NCBI RefSeq assembly: GCF_004136575.1 | Contig: NZ_NOIQ01000005.1 | Span: 1-64,000 of the forward strand | DNA from: Rothia koreensis | GTDB lineage: Bacteria > Actinomycetota > Actinomycetes > Actinomycetales > Micrococcaceae | Reading direction: 5' to 3' | Length of the DNA: 64,000 nt | Shown here: positions 43,873 to 52,404 of the stretch, piece after piece | Position numbering within the stretch: position 1 is the first letter of the stretch | Layout: each line of letters begins with the position of its first letter | Made by a program: the position numbers and the translations under genes | Notes under the pieces: model-generated | What the model was told of the DNA's origin: nothing | Databases searched by the model: none | Seen by the model: the letters and a program-made list of their open reading frames with translations, nothing else

Positions 43873-44824
43873 TCTCGTTCTCCTTCTCTCGCTTCAGATA
43901 CTCTTCCAGTTCTTCACGGCTCGGCGAGTCGGCGCCTTTCCGGGAAACGGTCACGGCGGCCGCCACGACCGCTCGCCGCAGCAGATCCTGCAAGTCCACG
44001 GCCGTCAGCGCATCGAGTCCTTCTCGGCTCCGTGCGCCGCAGATGCCCCGGTCCACCAGGGCCGAGAGGAGGGCGGCCATGAAGGAGTCTCCGGCGCCCA
44101 CGGTATCCGAGACCTCCACGCGGGGAGGCTGGAGACGAACCCCGTTCCCGCCGGAGCCCCGGCTGATGGCCCACGGGCCCCACTCTCCGCGGGTGACCAC
44201 CACGAGGCCCACCCCGGCTTCGAGCCAGGCCCGGGCGGATTCCTCGACCGTACGGTGAGGATAGAGCCACAGCAGGTCCTCGTCCGATGCTTTCACGACG
44301 TCGGCGGAGGTGACCACGGATTCGGCCCGCTCCCGGGCCTCGGACGAGTCGGGAATGATCGTCGGACGGCAGTTGGGATCGTAGGCGATCAGAGCGTGCG
44401 GCGAGGCTTGGCGGACGGCCTCGACAACGGTCGAGGCTCCCGGTTCGAGCATCGCCCCAATCGAGCCGACGTGCAGCAGATCGGTCTCCGCCAGGAGCTC
44501 GCCCAATCTGTCGCGAGCCGCTTCGAGATTCCAGTCCAGCCGGAAATCGTAGGATGCGGCACCGGTTTCGTCGAGTTCGGACTCGGCGACCGACGTCGGC
44601 TCGTCGTCGGGACCGATCGGCAGTTCGACCCCGGAGTCCCGAAGGTGCTCGTCGATGACGTTGCCGTGTTCGTCCCGGCCGTACCTGCCAATGAATCTGG
44701 TCCTGTGACCCAGCCGGGACAGCCCCACGGCAACGTTCAGGGGGCTGCCTCCGGGGTGGGTTCTGGGAACCTCCCCGCCCTTCTTCACGATGTCTACGAG
44801 TGCCTCGCCGATCACAGTTAGCAT
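43859..44824 (-). CDS. PfkB-family carbohydrate kinase
   Basis: 321 residues. N-terminal signature HPGGSPLNVAVGLSRLG, C-terminal signature DTVGAGDSFMAALLSAL near residue 240 with the catalytic aspartate. Closest in pattern to fructokinases of the ribokinase superfamily. First gene of a four-gene overlapping run: kinase, YbhB, HAD, GDPD. Confidence 0.92.
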   Translation of the reverse strand: MLTVIGEALVDIVKKGGEVPRTHPGGSPLNVAVGLSRLGHRTRFIGRYGRDEHGNVIDEHLRDSGVELPIGPDDEPTSVAESELDETGAASYDFRLDWNLEAARDRLGELLAETDLLHVGSIGAMLEPGASTVVEAVRQASPHALIAYDPNCRPTIIPDSSEARERAESVVTSADVVKASDEDLLWLYPHRTVEESARAWLEAGVGLVVVTRGEWGPWAISRGSGGNGVRLQPPRVEVSDTVGAGDSFMAALLSALVDRGICGARSREGLDALTAVDLQDLLRRAVVAAAVTVSRKGADSPSREELEEYLKREKENENAGS

Positions 44825-45052
44825 GCGCTCAGTCTATCGAGGCCGGAAGCCGAGGGACCATCCTTGTGAAGGGTCGTGGATACCGATCTTCAAATGTGGC
44901 ACGCGACACGTTGTTTTCCATCCACAAACCCCACATTTCGCAAAAATTGCCCGCCGCGATCATCTACGCTGGAAAATGCTCAGCACGAGCATGCGTTCGA
45001 AGATCACGTCCGGGTCAGCGAAGCCCCGGAACGAGAAAGTGAAGGTCTAACC

Positions 45053-46492
45053 GTGACCAGCCCTGTCACCCCCACCGAATGGTCCCGCCGCGAAGAGCTC
45101 GCCGAAGCCATGATCCCGCTGATCGGTCGGTTGCACCGCGAGAACCGCGTGGTCGTGAACATTCACGGCCGCAGCCTGCTCAACCAGTCGGTCACAGACA
45201 TCATCAAGGCCCACCGCTGGGCCAGGCAGATCGATACGGTCGAACTCAGCCTCGAGGAGACGTACCCGCTGGTCGAGGCGCTGGACGAACTCGAACTGGG
45301 CCCGGCCTCCGTGGATCTGGCCAGGCTCAACAAGTTGCACAAGACCCAAGGCAATGACTCCGAAGTCAAAGGATGGTTGCGCGACCAGCTCGCCGACGTC
45401 GTCGGCCTCCAGGGCCAGGAGGAACGCAAGAGCCAGGACATCGTGCTCTACGGTTTCGGCCGAATCGGCCGGCTCCTGGCTCGCATCCTGATCGAGCGCG
45501 GCCTCGGGTCGGGACTGAATCTGCGTGCCGTCGTCGTGCGCAAGAACGGCGAAGAGGACCTGTTCAAGAGGGCATCCCTGCTGCGTCGCGACTCGGTCCA
45601 CGGAGCATTCCGCGGAACCATCCAGGTGGACCCCGAAACCAACGTCGTGACCGCCAACGGCGTGCCGATCCAGTTCATCTACTCCTCGGACCCGGCCACC
45701 GTGGACTACACCGAGTACGGCATCGACAACGCCCTGATCATCGACAACACGGGCCGCTGGCGGGACGAAGAGGGGCTGTCCCAGCATCTCCGGGCCAAGG
45801 GCGCGGCGAAGGTTCTCCTGACCGCTCCGGGCAAGGGGGAGCTGAAGAACATCGTCTGCGGGGTCAACCACGACATCATTTCCGACGACGACCGCATCGT
45901 CTCCGCCGCCTCGTGCACGACCAACGCGATCACGCCGGTCCTCAAGGTTCTGGACGACGAATACGGCGTCTCGCACGGCCACGTCGAAACCGTGCACTCG
46001 TTCACCAACGACCAGAACCTCATCGACAATTTCCACAAGGGAGACCGCCGAGGCCGATCGGCAGCATTGAACATGGTGTTGACCGAGACCGGGGCGGCGA
46101 AGGCCGTGGCCAAGGCGCTCCCCCAGCTCAAGGGGAAGCTCACGGGCAACGCCATCCGCGTTCCCACCCCCGACGTGTCGATGGCAATCCTGAATCTGCA
46201 ACTGGACGAGGCGCCCGATTCGAAGGATTCGCTGAACGCCTACCTGCGTGACATGTCCCTGAACTCGACCCTGCGGAAGCAGATCGATTACACGGACTCG
46301 CACGAAGTCGTCTCGACGGACTTCGTCGGATCGCGCAGGGCCGGCATCGTCGACGGTCTGGCAACGATCGTCTCCGGCAACTCCGTGGTCGTCTACGTGT
46401 GGTACGACAACGAGTTCGGGTACTCGTGCCAGGTCATTCGCGTGGTCGAGGAGATGGCCGGGGCCCATCCGGCCAGCTTCCCCAAGGAGTAA
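45053..46492 (+). CDS. gapB: Glyceraldehyde-3-phosphate dehydrogenase, long GapB type
   Basis: 479 residues, about 140 longer than glycolytic GapA, matching the long form found in actinobacteria. The extension occupies the N-terminus (about residues 1-130). The NAD(P) fold starts at VLYGFGRIGRLLARI, and the catalytic cysteine lies in AASCTTNAITP near residue 287. WYDNEFGYSCQVIR closes the core. In Corynebacterium the long GapB favours the gluconeogenic direction with NADP; the same role is inferred here. The GTG start was chosen by GAAGGT and fit to that length. The 228 bases upstream hold no other gene. Confidence 0.93.
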   Translation: MTSPVTPTEWSRREELAEAMIPLIGRLHRENRVVVNIHGRSLLNQSVTDIIKAHRWARQIDTVELSLEETYPLVEALDELELGPASVDLARLNKLHKTQGNDSEVKGWLRDQLADVVGLQGQEERKSQDIVLYGFGRIGRLLARILIERGLGSGLNLRAVVVRKNGEEDLFKRASLLRRDSVHGAFRGTIQVDPETNVVTANGVPIQFIYSSDPATVDYTEYGIDNALIIDNTGRWRDEEGLSQHLRAKGAAKVLLTAPGKGELKNIVCGVNHDIISDDDRIVSAASCTTNAITPVLKVLDDEYGVSHGHVETVHSFTNDQNLIDNFHKGDRRGRSAALNMVLTETGAAKAVAKALPQLKGKLTGNAIRVPTPDVSMAILNLQLDEAPDSKDSLNAYLRDMSLNSTLRKQIDYTDSHEVVSTDFVGSRRAGIVDGLATIVSGNSVVVYVWYDNEFGYSCQVIRVVEEMAGAHPASFPKE

Positions 46493-46501
46493 TCGTCACG
46501 C

Positions 46502-46576
46502 CGCACGACGCCGCCCCGGGCCGTCCTGAGTCGCGAGAAGCATGTCGCGGCAGGCAGCTCGGGGCGGCGTCGTGCG
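46502..46576. terminator. Bidirectional hairpin between gapB and the aminopeptidase gene
   Basis: A 16-bp stem (46502-46517 with 46561-46576, starting CGCACGACGCCGCCCC) encloses a 43-nt partly structured loop between convergent genes. Confidence 0.65.
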
Positions 46577-46586
46577 TTGCCGGCGC

Positions 46587-47915
46587 TCAGTCGTTGCGGT
46601 AGAAGCCTTCGAGAGCCCGCCCCAGGGCCCAGAGGTCTTCGACGTGGCACATTTCGCGGGCCGAGTGCATCGACAGAAGCCCGAGTCCGACGTCGATGGT
46701 CCGTATGCCCAGGCGCGTGGCGGTGATCGGCCCGATCGTCGAGCCGCACGGAACATCGTTGTTGGACACGAATTCCTGATACCCGACACCGGCACTCTCG
46801 CATGCTCGCGCCCAGATCGCCGCGCCGACGGCGTCGGTCGCGTACCGCTGGTTCGCATTGATCTTGAGCAAGGGGCCCGCGCCCGGCTTCGGCTGGTTCA
46901 CGGGGTCGTGATGTCCGGGGTAATTCGGATGCACCAAGTGACCGGCATCCGCCGAAAGGCACACGGAGCCGGCGAGCGCGCGTCGGTATTCGGCCGGCCC
47001 TCCGCCGCGTGCGGCCGCGATCCGGACCAGGACGTCGTCGAGGATGGGCCCGGCTGCCCCGGAGCGCGAGGACGACCCGATTTCCTCGTGATCGAAAGCG
47101 GCCAGGACCAGGGTCTCGTCCCGTGCTGCTTCGCCGTCGGATGCGCGGACGAGTGCTTCGAGCCCGGCATGGACCGAGGAGAGGTTGTCCAGGCGACCTG
47201 ATGCCAGGAACTCGTGGTTCTGCCCGAAGAGCCGGCCTTCCTGGGTGTCGGCGAGGACAATCTCGTACCCCGTCACCGACCCCGGATCGATCGTTTCACC
47301 GTTCACCTCGTGAGCGGCGAGATACCCCAGGACGTCGCTCGGCGGGTCCCCCGCGCCCCACACGGGCTGAACATGGTTCTGGCGGTCCAATGTGAGGCCT
47401 TCATTGGCGGAACGATCGAGGTGAATCGCCAGCTGGGGGATGCGGGCTACCGGCCCTGTCGCGACGAGCTTCTCCTCGATTCGCCCATCATCCGCTCTCA
47501 CGCTCAGCCGACCGGCAAGGCACAATTCACGATCCAGCCACGAGTTGAGAAGAGCGCCGCCGTATACTTCGACGCCGATCTGGTGCCACCCGAACCGATC
47601 GATCGACGATTGCGGCTTGACCTTGAACGTCGGCGAATCGGTGTGTGCCCCCACGATCCTGAAACCCTGGTCAGGCGTCGCCGCGGCCGGGGTGTACCAG
47701 GCAACGATGGCTCCGTCCCGGACGACGTACCGTCCGCCCGGGCCACCGTCGAAATCTTCCGTTTCGTGTTGTCGGACGAAGCCTGCAGCCTCCAGTCGCC
47801 GGGCCGTCTGACGAACCGCATGGTAGGACGAGGGCGACGCTGCGACGAAGTGTGCGAGATCCTCCGCATTGCCGCGCGGGTCGAGGGGTGCGGTTCCGGG
47901 GCCGTGGTCGGTCAT
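46587..47915 (-). CDS. M18-family aminopeptidase
   Basis: 442 residues. Zinc ligands are visible in VGAHTDSPTFKVKP (near residue 92), FDHEEIGSSSRSGA (near 275) and SMHSAREMCHVED (near 417). The family removes N-terminal acidic or aliphatic residues from peptides. ATG 47915 has AGGAGG upstream; longer in-frame readings enter the CPBP gene. It lies 16 nt after that gene on the same strand. Confidence 0.94.
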   Translation of the reverse strand: MTDHGPGTAPLDPRGNAEDLAHFVAASPSSYHAVRQTARRLEAAGFVRQHETEDFDGGPGGRYVVRDGAIVAWYTPAAATPDQGFRIVGAHTDSPTFKVKPQSSIDRFGWHQIGVEVYGGALLNSWLDRELCLAGRLSVRADDGRIEEKLVATGPVARIPQLAIHLDRSANEGLTLDRQNHVQPVWGAGDPPSDVLGYLAAHEVNGETIDPGSVTGYEIVLADTQEGRLFGQNHEFLASGRLDNLSSVHAGLEALVRASDGEAARDETLVLAAFDHEEIGSSSRSGAAGPILDDVLVRIAAARGGGPAEYRRALAGSVCLSADAGHLVHPNYPGHHDPVNQPKPGAGPLLKINANQRYATDAVGAAIWARACESAGVGYQEFVSNNDVPCGSTIGPITATRLGIRTIDVGLGLLSMHSAREMCHVEDLWALGRALEGFYRND

Positions 47916-47931
47916 GGGTTCCTCCTGATTG

Positions 47932-49086
47932 TCAGTGAGTTGTGGGGACGCGGGGGCCAACGCCCGCATTCTGCAGGGCCCAGCCCGGCCAGGCCTGCCA
48001 GGTGACCGCGGGGTCGCGCCGGGCCGGAATGCGGCGACGTCGTGCGGCCCAGAGGACGAGGACCGCATAGAGCCCTTCGACCACCAGGGTCACGATGGCG
48101 TCCGAAGGACCGGTTGCGACGGCGCCGAACGGGTCGGCGAGCCCGAAGAGACCCAGCAGGACAGTGGTCACGTTGTTGCCGACGTGCAGGCCGATCGAGG
48201 CTTCCAGCCCGCCCGTGGCGATGCAGAGCACGCCTGCGATCACCGCCAGGATCCCGACGCTGATCAGCCCCCACAGGCCGTACCCGTGGCTCAGGACGAA
48301 GAACGGCGCCGGAAGGAGGACAGCCCAGAGGGGATGCTTGAGCCACCGGCCGACCGTTTGCATGAGGAATCCTCGGAACACCATCTCTTCCGCGGCGCAC
48401 TGAATCGGCACCACAATCAGGATGATCAGGAGAATCCACACGCCGGTTCGGGGGTCGAAGCTCGGCGTCGGCGTCTCCTCGCCCGTGGCCGCCGACAGCA
48501 GGACCGTGAGCCCCTGGACGATCACGAAGAGGACGAATCCGATGGTGAGACAGGTTGCCAGCCAGGTCCATCTCAGCCTCCCGGCGACCGAGAAGAGCAG
48601 ACCCAGCGGCCGGGGCCCCATGATGAGTCGCCCCAGAATCACGCACGGGGCCATGAGGGCAATGCTCAAGAACATGATCAGGAAAGTGAAGGGGCTCGAA
48701 AACATCCCTTCCGGATAACCATTGGGGCCGATGGTCACCGGCGCGGATCCGGTCAGCAGCGGTGCCACGAGCATCGGTATGGAGACAAGGATGGCCAGCA
48801 CGAGATAAACAGGGCCGGAAATGCAGAATTCGACCAGCGGCTTCCACCACCGATGAAAGGGATCCGCTTTCCACAAACGGTGGTACGGCAACGGTTCCAC
48901 GGGGACATCGTTGAATTTGGGGGCTCCGGCTGCTTGGTAGGCGCGAGCCGCTTCTTCCGTGCCGTCACCGCGCCCCGACCCTGCTTCCCGGGCCGCTGGG
49001 GGCCATCCGGGCTGCGAGGCCGGGGTCGGCTGTTCTCCGGATGCCCACGGGGGCGTTGAGGACTTCGGGGAGATGGGGTCTTCCAT
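47932..49086 (-). CDS. CPBP-family intramembrane metalloprotease
   Basis: 384 residues. A Pro/Ser/Gly-rich cytoplasmic leader of about 60 residues is followed by eight or so membrane helices. Catalytic motifs EEMVFRGFL (near residue 230), FFVLSHG and HVGNN are all present. Bacterial Abi/CPBP proteases have roles from bacteriocin immunity to protein processing; nothing here fixes which. GGAGG precedes the ATG. Confidence 0.9.
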   Translation of the reverse strand: MEDPISPKSSTPPWASGEQPTPASQPGWPPAAREAGSGRGDGTEEAARAYQAAGAPKFNDVPVEPLPYHRLWKADPFHRWWKPLVEFCISGPVYLVLAILVSIPMLVAPLLTGSAPVTIGPNGYPEGMFSSPFTFLIMFLSIALMAPCVILGRLIMGPRPLGLLFSVAGRLRWTWLATCLTIGFVLFVIVQGLTVLLSAATGEETPTPSFDPRTGVWILLIILIVVPIQCAAEEMVFRGFLMQTVGRWLKHPLWAVLLPAPFFVLSHGYGLWGLISVGILAVIAGVLCIATGGLEASIGLHVGNNVTTVLLGLFGLADPFGAVATGPSDAIVTLVVEGLYAVLVLWAARRRRIPARRDPAVTWQAWPGWALQNAGVGPRVPTTH

Positions 49087-49298
49087 GCCCTCCACTCTAT
49101 GGGGTGGCCGCCTGTGGTTCCCACGATGCGCGATCTTCGGAAGCGAATCCCAGGATTTCGGTTGGGTCCGCACCGGCGACGACGTCGTCATACGACTGAA
49201 CAATGCGCCACCTGACGCGGACAAAATTCTGAGAAAGTTTTGAGCATTCATGCCACACTTGAATCGTTAATCACATTTCTTTCCAAAGGAATCCTCCT

Positions 49299-50549
49299 AT
49301 GTCACTACGGTTCAATCCCCCACCGCATTGGCCGCCCCCGCCCGAGGGATGGAGGCCGGACCCCGGGTGGCGCCCCGATCCCAGCTGGGGTCCCGCACCC
49401 CAAGGATGGCCCTTCTGGGTCGACGACAACGGCAACCCCGTTCCCTCCGATCACCCCGACGACCCCTCGTTCATCCCGCCGGAACCCGAAGCGGACGGTT
49501 CATCCCCCAAGGACCAGGGGCAGAGCGGATTCGGCGACCGCACCCAGGGCTCCCAGCATCCCCCGGAGGACCAATCCTCGCAGGAAGGTTCGGACAGAGC
49601 CCAGCAGCCCACGGCGGGAGCCTCGCCCCATGGCACGTCCGGCGGTTGGAACGGCGGCTGGAACGGTGGCCAGGGCGGGCCGGGCCAGGGCGGCAGCACC
49701 CAGTGGAGCGGCTATCCCGGCGGCCAGGCACCGCGAAAAAAGAACTTCTTCACGACGACCGCAGGCATCCTGTCGATCATCGGCGCGATCCTGCTGGTCC
49801 TGATCGTCGCCCTGGTTCTCGTTCTGGCCGGGATCATCGGAAAGTCCGGGGACCCGGAGGAATCACAGACGGCGTCGTCGTACGCCACGGAGTCCAGCAC
49901 CGCCAGTGGCTCGCCCCAAGCCTCCGGGACGGGTTCCGCACCCTCGGGCTCGCGCCCGGATCAGGCCAATATTCCCGGGAATGACGCCGAACCTGTCGAG
50001 ACGCTCTCCGGCGAGGGCGATCAGAGAGTCAAGACGGACAAGCTCAAGGACGGCCACGTCTACTACGCCGAATATTGGTTCGAGGGCGAGTCCAACTTCG
50101 CCATCTGGGGAATGGACGACAAGGGCGAGGACTCGGGCCTGTACGCCAATGACATCGACACCTCGGCCGGATCGAGCTGGATCGATCTGGACGGCCTCTA
50201 CGGCAACCCCAAGGGATTCCACATGGACGCGACCGAAGGTTCCTGGGAGGTCAAGCTGTACGACAAGAATGCCATCCAGTCGGAAGGGGACAAGCCCCTC
50301 GAAAGCAACGGGACCGTTGCTTACGTCTATCAGGGCCCGAAGAAGGACGCGACCTTCGAGAACCTGGGTCACGAATCCTTCGAGATCGAGGCCTACGACC
50401 TGAAGGGCAACCGGACCTTTCACGAGAACGTCTCCGAGGGGCAGAAAAAGGATGTTTCCTTCCCCGACGCGACCAAGGATGACGACAACATCCTCGTCCA
50501 AGTGAGGACGACGCACGTCGAGGAAAAGTGGAAGATGTCCTACCGCTGA
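49299..50549 (+). CDS. Membrane-anchored protein with Pro/Trp-rich N-terminus
   Basis: 416 residues. The first 40 residues repeat a Pro-Trp pattern (HWPPPPEGWRPDPGWRPDPSW) seen in many actinobacterial membrane proteins. A Gly/Gln-rich linker leads to a single helix at about 154-180. The outer part has a Ser/Thr linker and then a compact domain (HVYYAEYWFEGESNFAIWG...) of unknown family. The N-terminus is probably cytoplasmic and the C-terminal domain outside. AAAGGA precedes the ATG. Confidence 0.8.
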   Translation: MSLRFNPPPHWPPPPEGWRPDPGWRPDPSWGPAPQGWPFWVDDNGNPVPSDHPDDPSFIPPEPEADGSSPKDQGQSGFGDRTQGSQHPPEDQSSQEGSDRAQQPTAGASPHGTSGGWNGGWNGGQGGPGQGGSTQWSGYPGGQAPRKKNFFTTTAGILSIIGAILLVLIVALVLVLAGIIGKSGDPEESQTASSYATESSTASGSPQASGTGSAPSGSRPDQANIPGNDAEPVETLSGEGDQRVKTDKLKDGHVYYAEYWFEGESNFAIWGMDDKGEDSGLYANDIDTSAGSSWIDLDGLYGNPKGFHMDATEGSWEVKLYDKNAIQSEGDKPLESNGTVAYVYQGPKKDATFENLGHESFEIEAYDLKGNRTFHENVSEGQKKDVSFPDATKDDDNILVQVRTTHVEEKWKMSYR

Positions 50550-50579
50550 TTCGCTCCCGCTCGGCATCAACGACGCACC

Positions 50580-50618
50580 CCGACGGTCGCCCCGCACTTC
50601 GCGCGGGGCGGCCGTCGG
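50580..50618 (+). terminator. Hairpin terminator after the membrane-anchored protein gene
   Basis: A 16-bp stem with one G-U pair joins 50580-50595 (CCGACGGTCGCCCCGC) and 50603-50618. Followed by TCTGTGG. Strong fold, weak T-tract. Confidence 0.7.
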
Positions 50619-50697
50619 TCTGTGGACAACCCGTTCTCACGGCTGTCCCGTCGTCTACGATGAAACAAGCAATGGCGGCGAGATGACAGGAGCACAG

Positions 50698-52371
50698 ATG
50701 CTGAATCGGCAGGCCCGTCGGATACACCCCACGGGCTGCTCCGCCCTCCTGGTCGATTGCGACGGAATCGAAGACGTTCTCTCCCTGCACACGGCTCTCT
50801 CCGAAGATCCCTTGCGGGGCCAGCTCGAACTCATTCCCGCGGCATCGACTCTGCTGGTGCGGTTCCGTTGCCCTCTCTCGCCGGCGGAACAACGGGCGTA
50901 CGTGCGCCACCTGTCGAGCATGCCCGGGAAAGAAGGACTCACGGTCGGAGCGAGCGTGGTCGAGATCCCGGTGGAGTACAGCGGGGAGGACCTGGACGAC
51001 GTCGCCCGGCTCGTGGGTGCCTCCGTGGAGGAAGTCGTGCGCCGCCACAGCGAAACCACCTGGAGGGCCGCGTTCTCCGGTTTCTCCCCGGGATTCGCCT
51101 ACCTCGTCGCCGCCGAGGGTGAGGCTCCGCCGACCGTCCCCAGACGCAGCAGCCCGCGGACCAGGGTTCCGGCGGGCTCGGTCGGCCTGGCCGGTGAATT
51201 CTCCGCGGTGTACCCGAGCGCGTCGCCCGGCGGCTGGCAGCTGATCGGAACCACCGATGCTGGCGTGTGGGACCTCGAACGAGAAGTGCCGGCCCTGATC
51301 ACGCCCGGCACGACCGTTCGGTTCTGCCCGCGTCGGGAGTCTGTGACGGTCCGGGACAAGGCTGATGCGTCACGGGACATCGTCCCCGGCAAGGACCACC
51401 ACTCGACCGAGAATCGGACAGCCGTCCCGGACGAGGAAAAGGACGGCGCGAGCGACGCCCTGCGCATCGACAGTCCCGGGCTCGCGACTTTGGTCCAGGA
51501 CCGGGGCCGTCAGGGACACACGGGCTGGGGAGTGAGCCCCTCGGGTTGGGCCGACCCCGCGGCCGCCGAATCGGCCAACCGATTGGTCGGCAACGACCTC
51601 TCGGAGGCAGTACTCGAGAACACGGCCGGGCAGTTGTCAGTCACCGCGCTCCGTGACGTCGTGCTGGCTGTCACCGGTGCCGAAGGTGACCTGAGGATCC
51701 GCGATTCGGACGCCGCCGTCCGTGTGCCCGGAAACCGCCCCTTCGCTCTTCTCGCCGGGCAAAGGCTCACCATCGGCTCACCGGACCGGGGGTTGAGGTT
51801 CTATCTTGCCGTGCGCGGTGGAATCAGGACCCCGCCCGTTCTGGGAAGTTCTGCGACGGACACGCTGGCTTCTCTCGGTCCGAAACCGCTGGCCAAGAAC
51901 GACGTCGTCCGTTGTGGTCACCAGCCACGCCGCTCCGTCGACTCGCCGGCGTCCGGCGTTGGCCTGCCACTGGGACGGGAGGTCACGGACATCCGAATAT
52001 CGCCCGGCCCACGGCTCGACTGGTTCACTTCCGCATCGGTGCGCAAGCTGGCGGAAACGACGTGGAACGTCACGGAGGCCAGCAACAGGGTCGGTGCCCG
52101 GCTCGCACGATGGTCACCGGACCCGGAAACGGGCGAGCTGCCTTCTCCCCTTGAACGTACCGCCGAGGCCGAGGGCCGCGAACTGCCCAGTGAGGGCATC
52201 GTGGAGGGGGCCGTCCAGGTTCCACCGTCCGGCAATCCAGTGATCTTCATGGCGGACCATCCCGTGACCGGCGGCTATCCCGTGATCGGAATCGTGGAGC
52301 CGGACCACCTCCGCCTCTTGGCACAAGCGCCTCCCGGCTCGCTGATCCGACTCGTCCTCGATGCTTCCTAA
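50698..52371 (+). CDS. PxpB-PxpC (KipI-KipA) fusion, carboxyltransferase-like
   Basis: 557 residues. The N-terminal half is KipI/PxpB (VEIPVEYSGEDLDDVARLVG, FSGFSPGFAYLV, and RVPAGSVGLAGEFSAVYP). A low-complexity linker near residues 225-250 joins it to KipA/PxpC (PGLATLVQDRGRQGHTGWGVSPSGWAD, FYLAVRGGI, VIFMADHPVTGGYPVIG). PxpBC work with PxpA as 5-oxoprolinase, while in urea carboxylase the same domains act as carboxyltransferase. ATG 50698 has AGGAG seven bases before. No PxpA gene is in the window. Confidence 0.88.
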   Translation: MLNRQARRIHPTGCSALLVDCDGIEDVLSLHTALSEDPLRGQLELIPAASTLLVRFRCPLSPAEQRAYVRHLSSMPGKEGLTVGASVVEIPVEYSGEDLDDVARLVGASVEEVVRRHSETTWRAAFSGFSPGFAYLVAAEGEAPPTVPRRSSPRTRVPAGSVGLAGEFSAVYPSASPGGWQLIGTTDAGVWDLEREVPALITPGTTVRFCPRRESVTVRDKADASRDIVPGKDHHSTENRTAVPDEEKDGASDALRIDSPGLATLVQDRGRQGHTGWGVSPSGWADPAAAESANRLVGNDLSEAVLENTAGQLSVTALRDVVLAVTGAEGDLRIRDSDAAVRVPGNRPFALLAGQRLTIGSPDRGLRFYLAVRGGIRTPPVLGSSATDTLASLGPKPLAKNDVVRCGHQPRRSVDSPASGVGLPLGREVTDIRISPGPRLDWFTSASVRKLAETTWNVTEASNRVGARLARWSPDPETGELPSPLERTAEAEGRELPSEGIVEGAVQVPPSGNPVIFMADHPVTGGYPVIGIVEPDHLRLLAQAPPGSLIRLVLDAS

Positions 52372-52404
52372 CTCATGCCCATCACACACACCGGAGAAAA
52401 CACC

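Noticed and set aside
45047-46468. 473-codon minus-strand frame
   Set aside because: Antisense to gapB.
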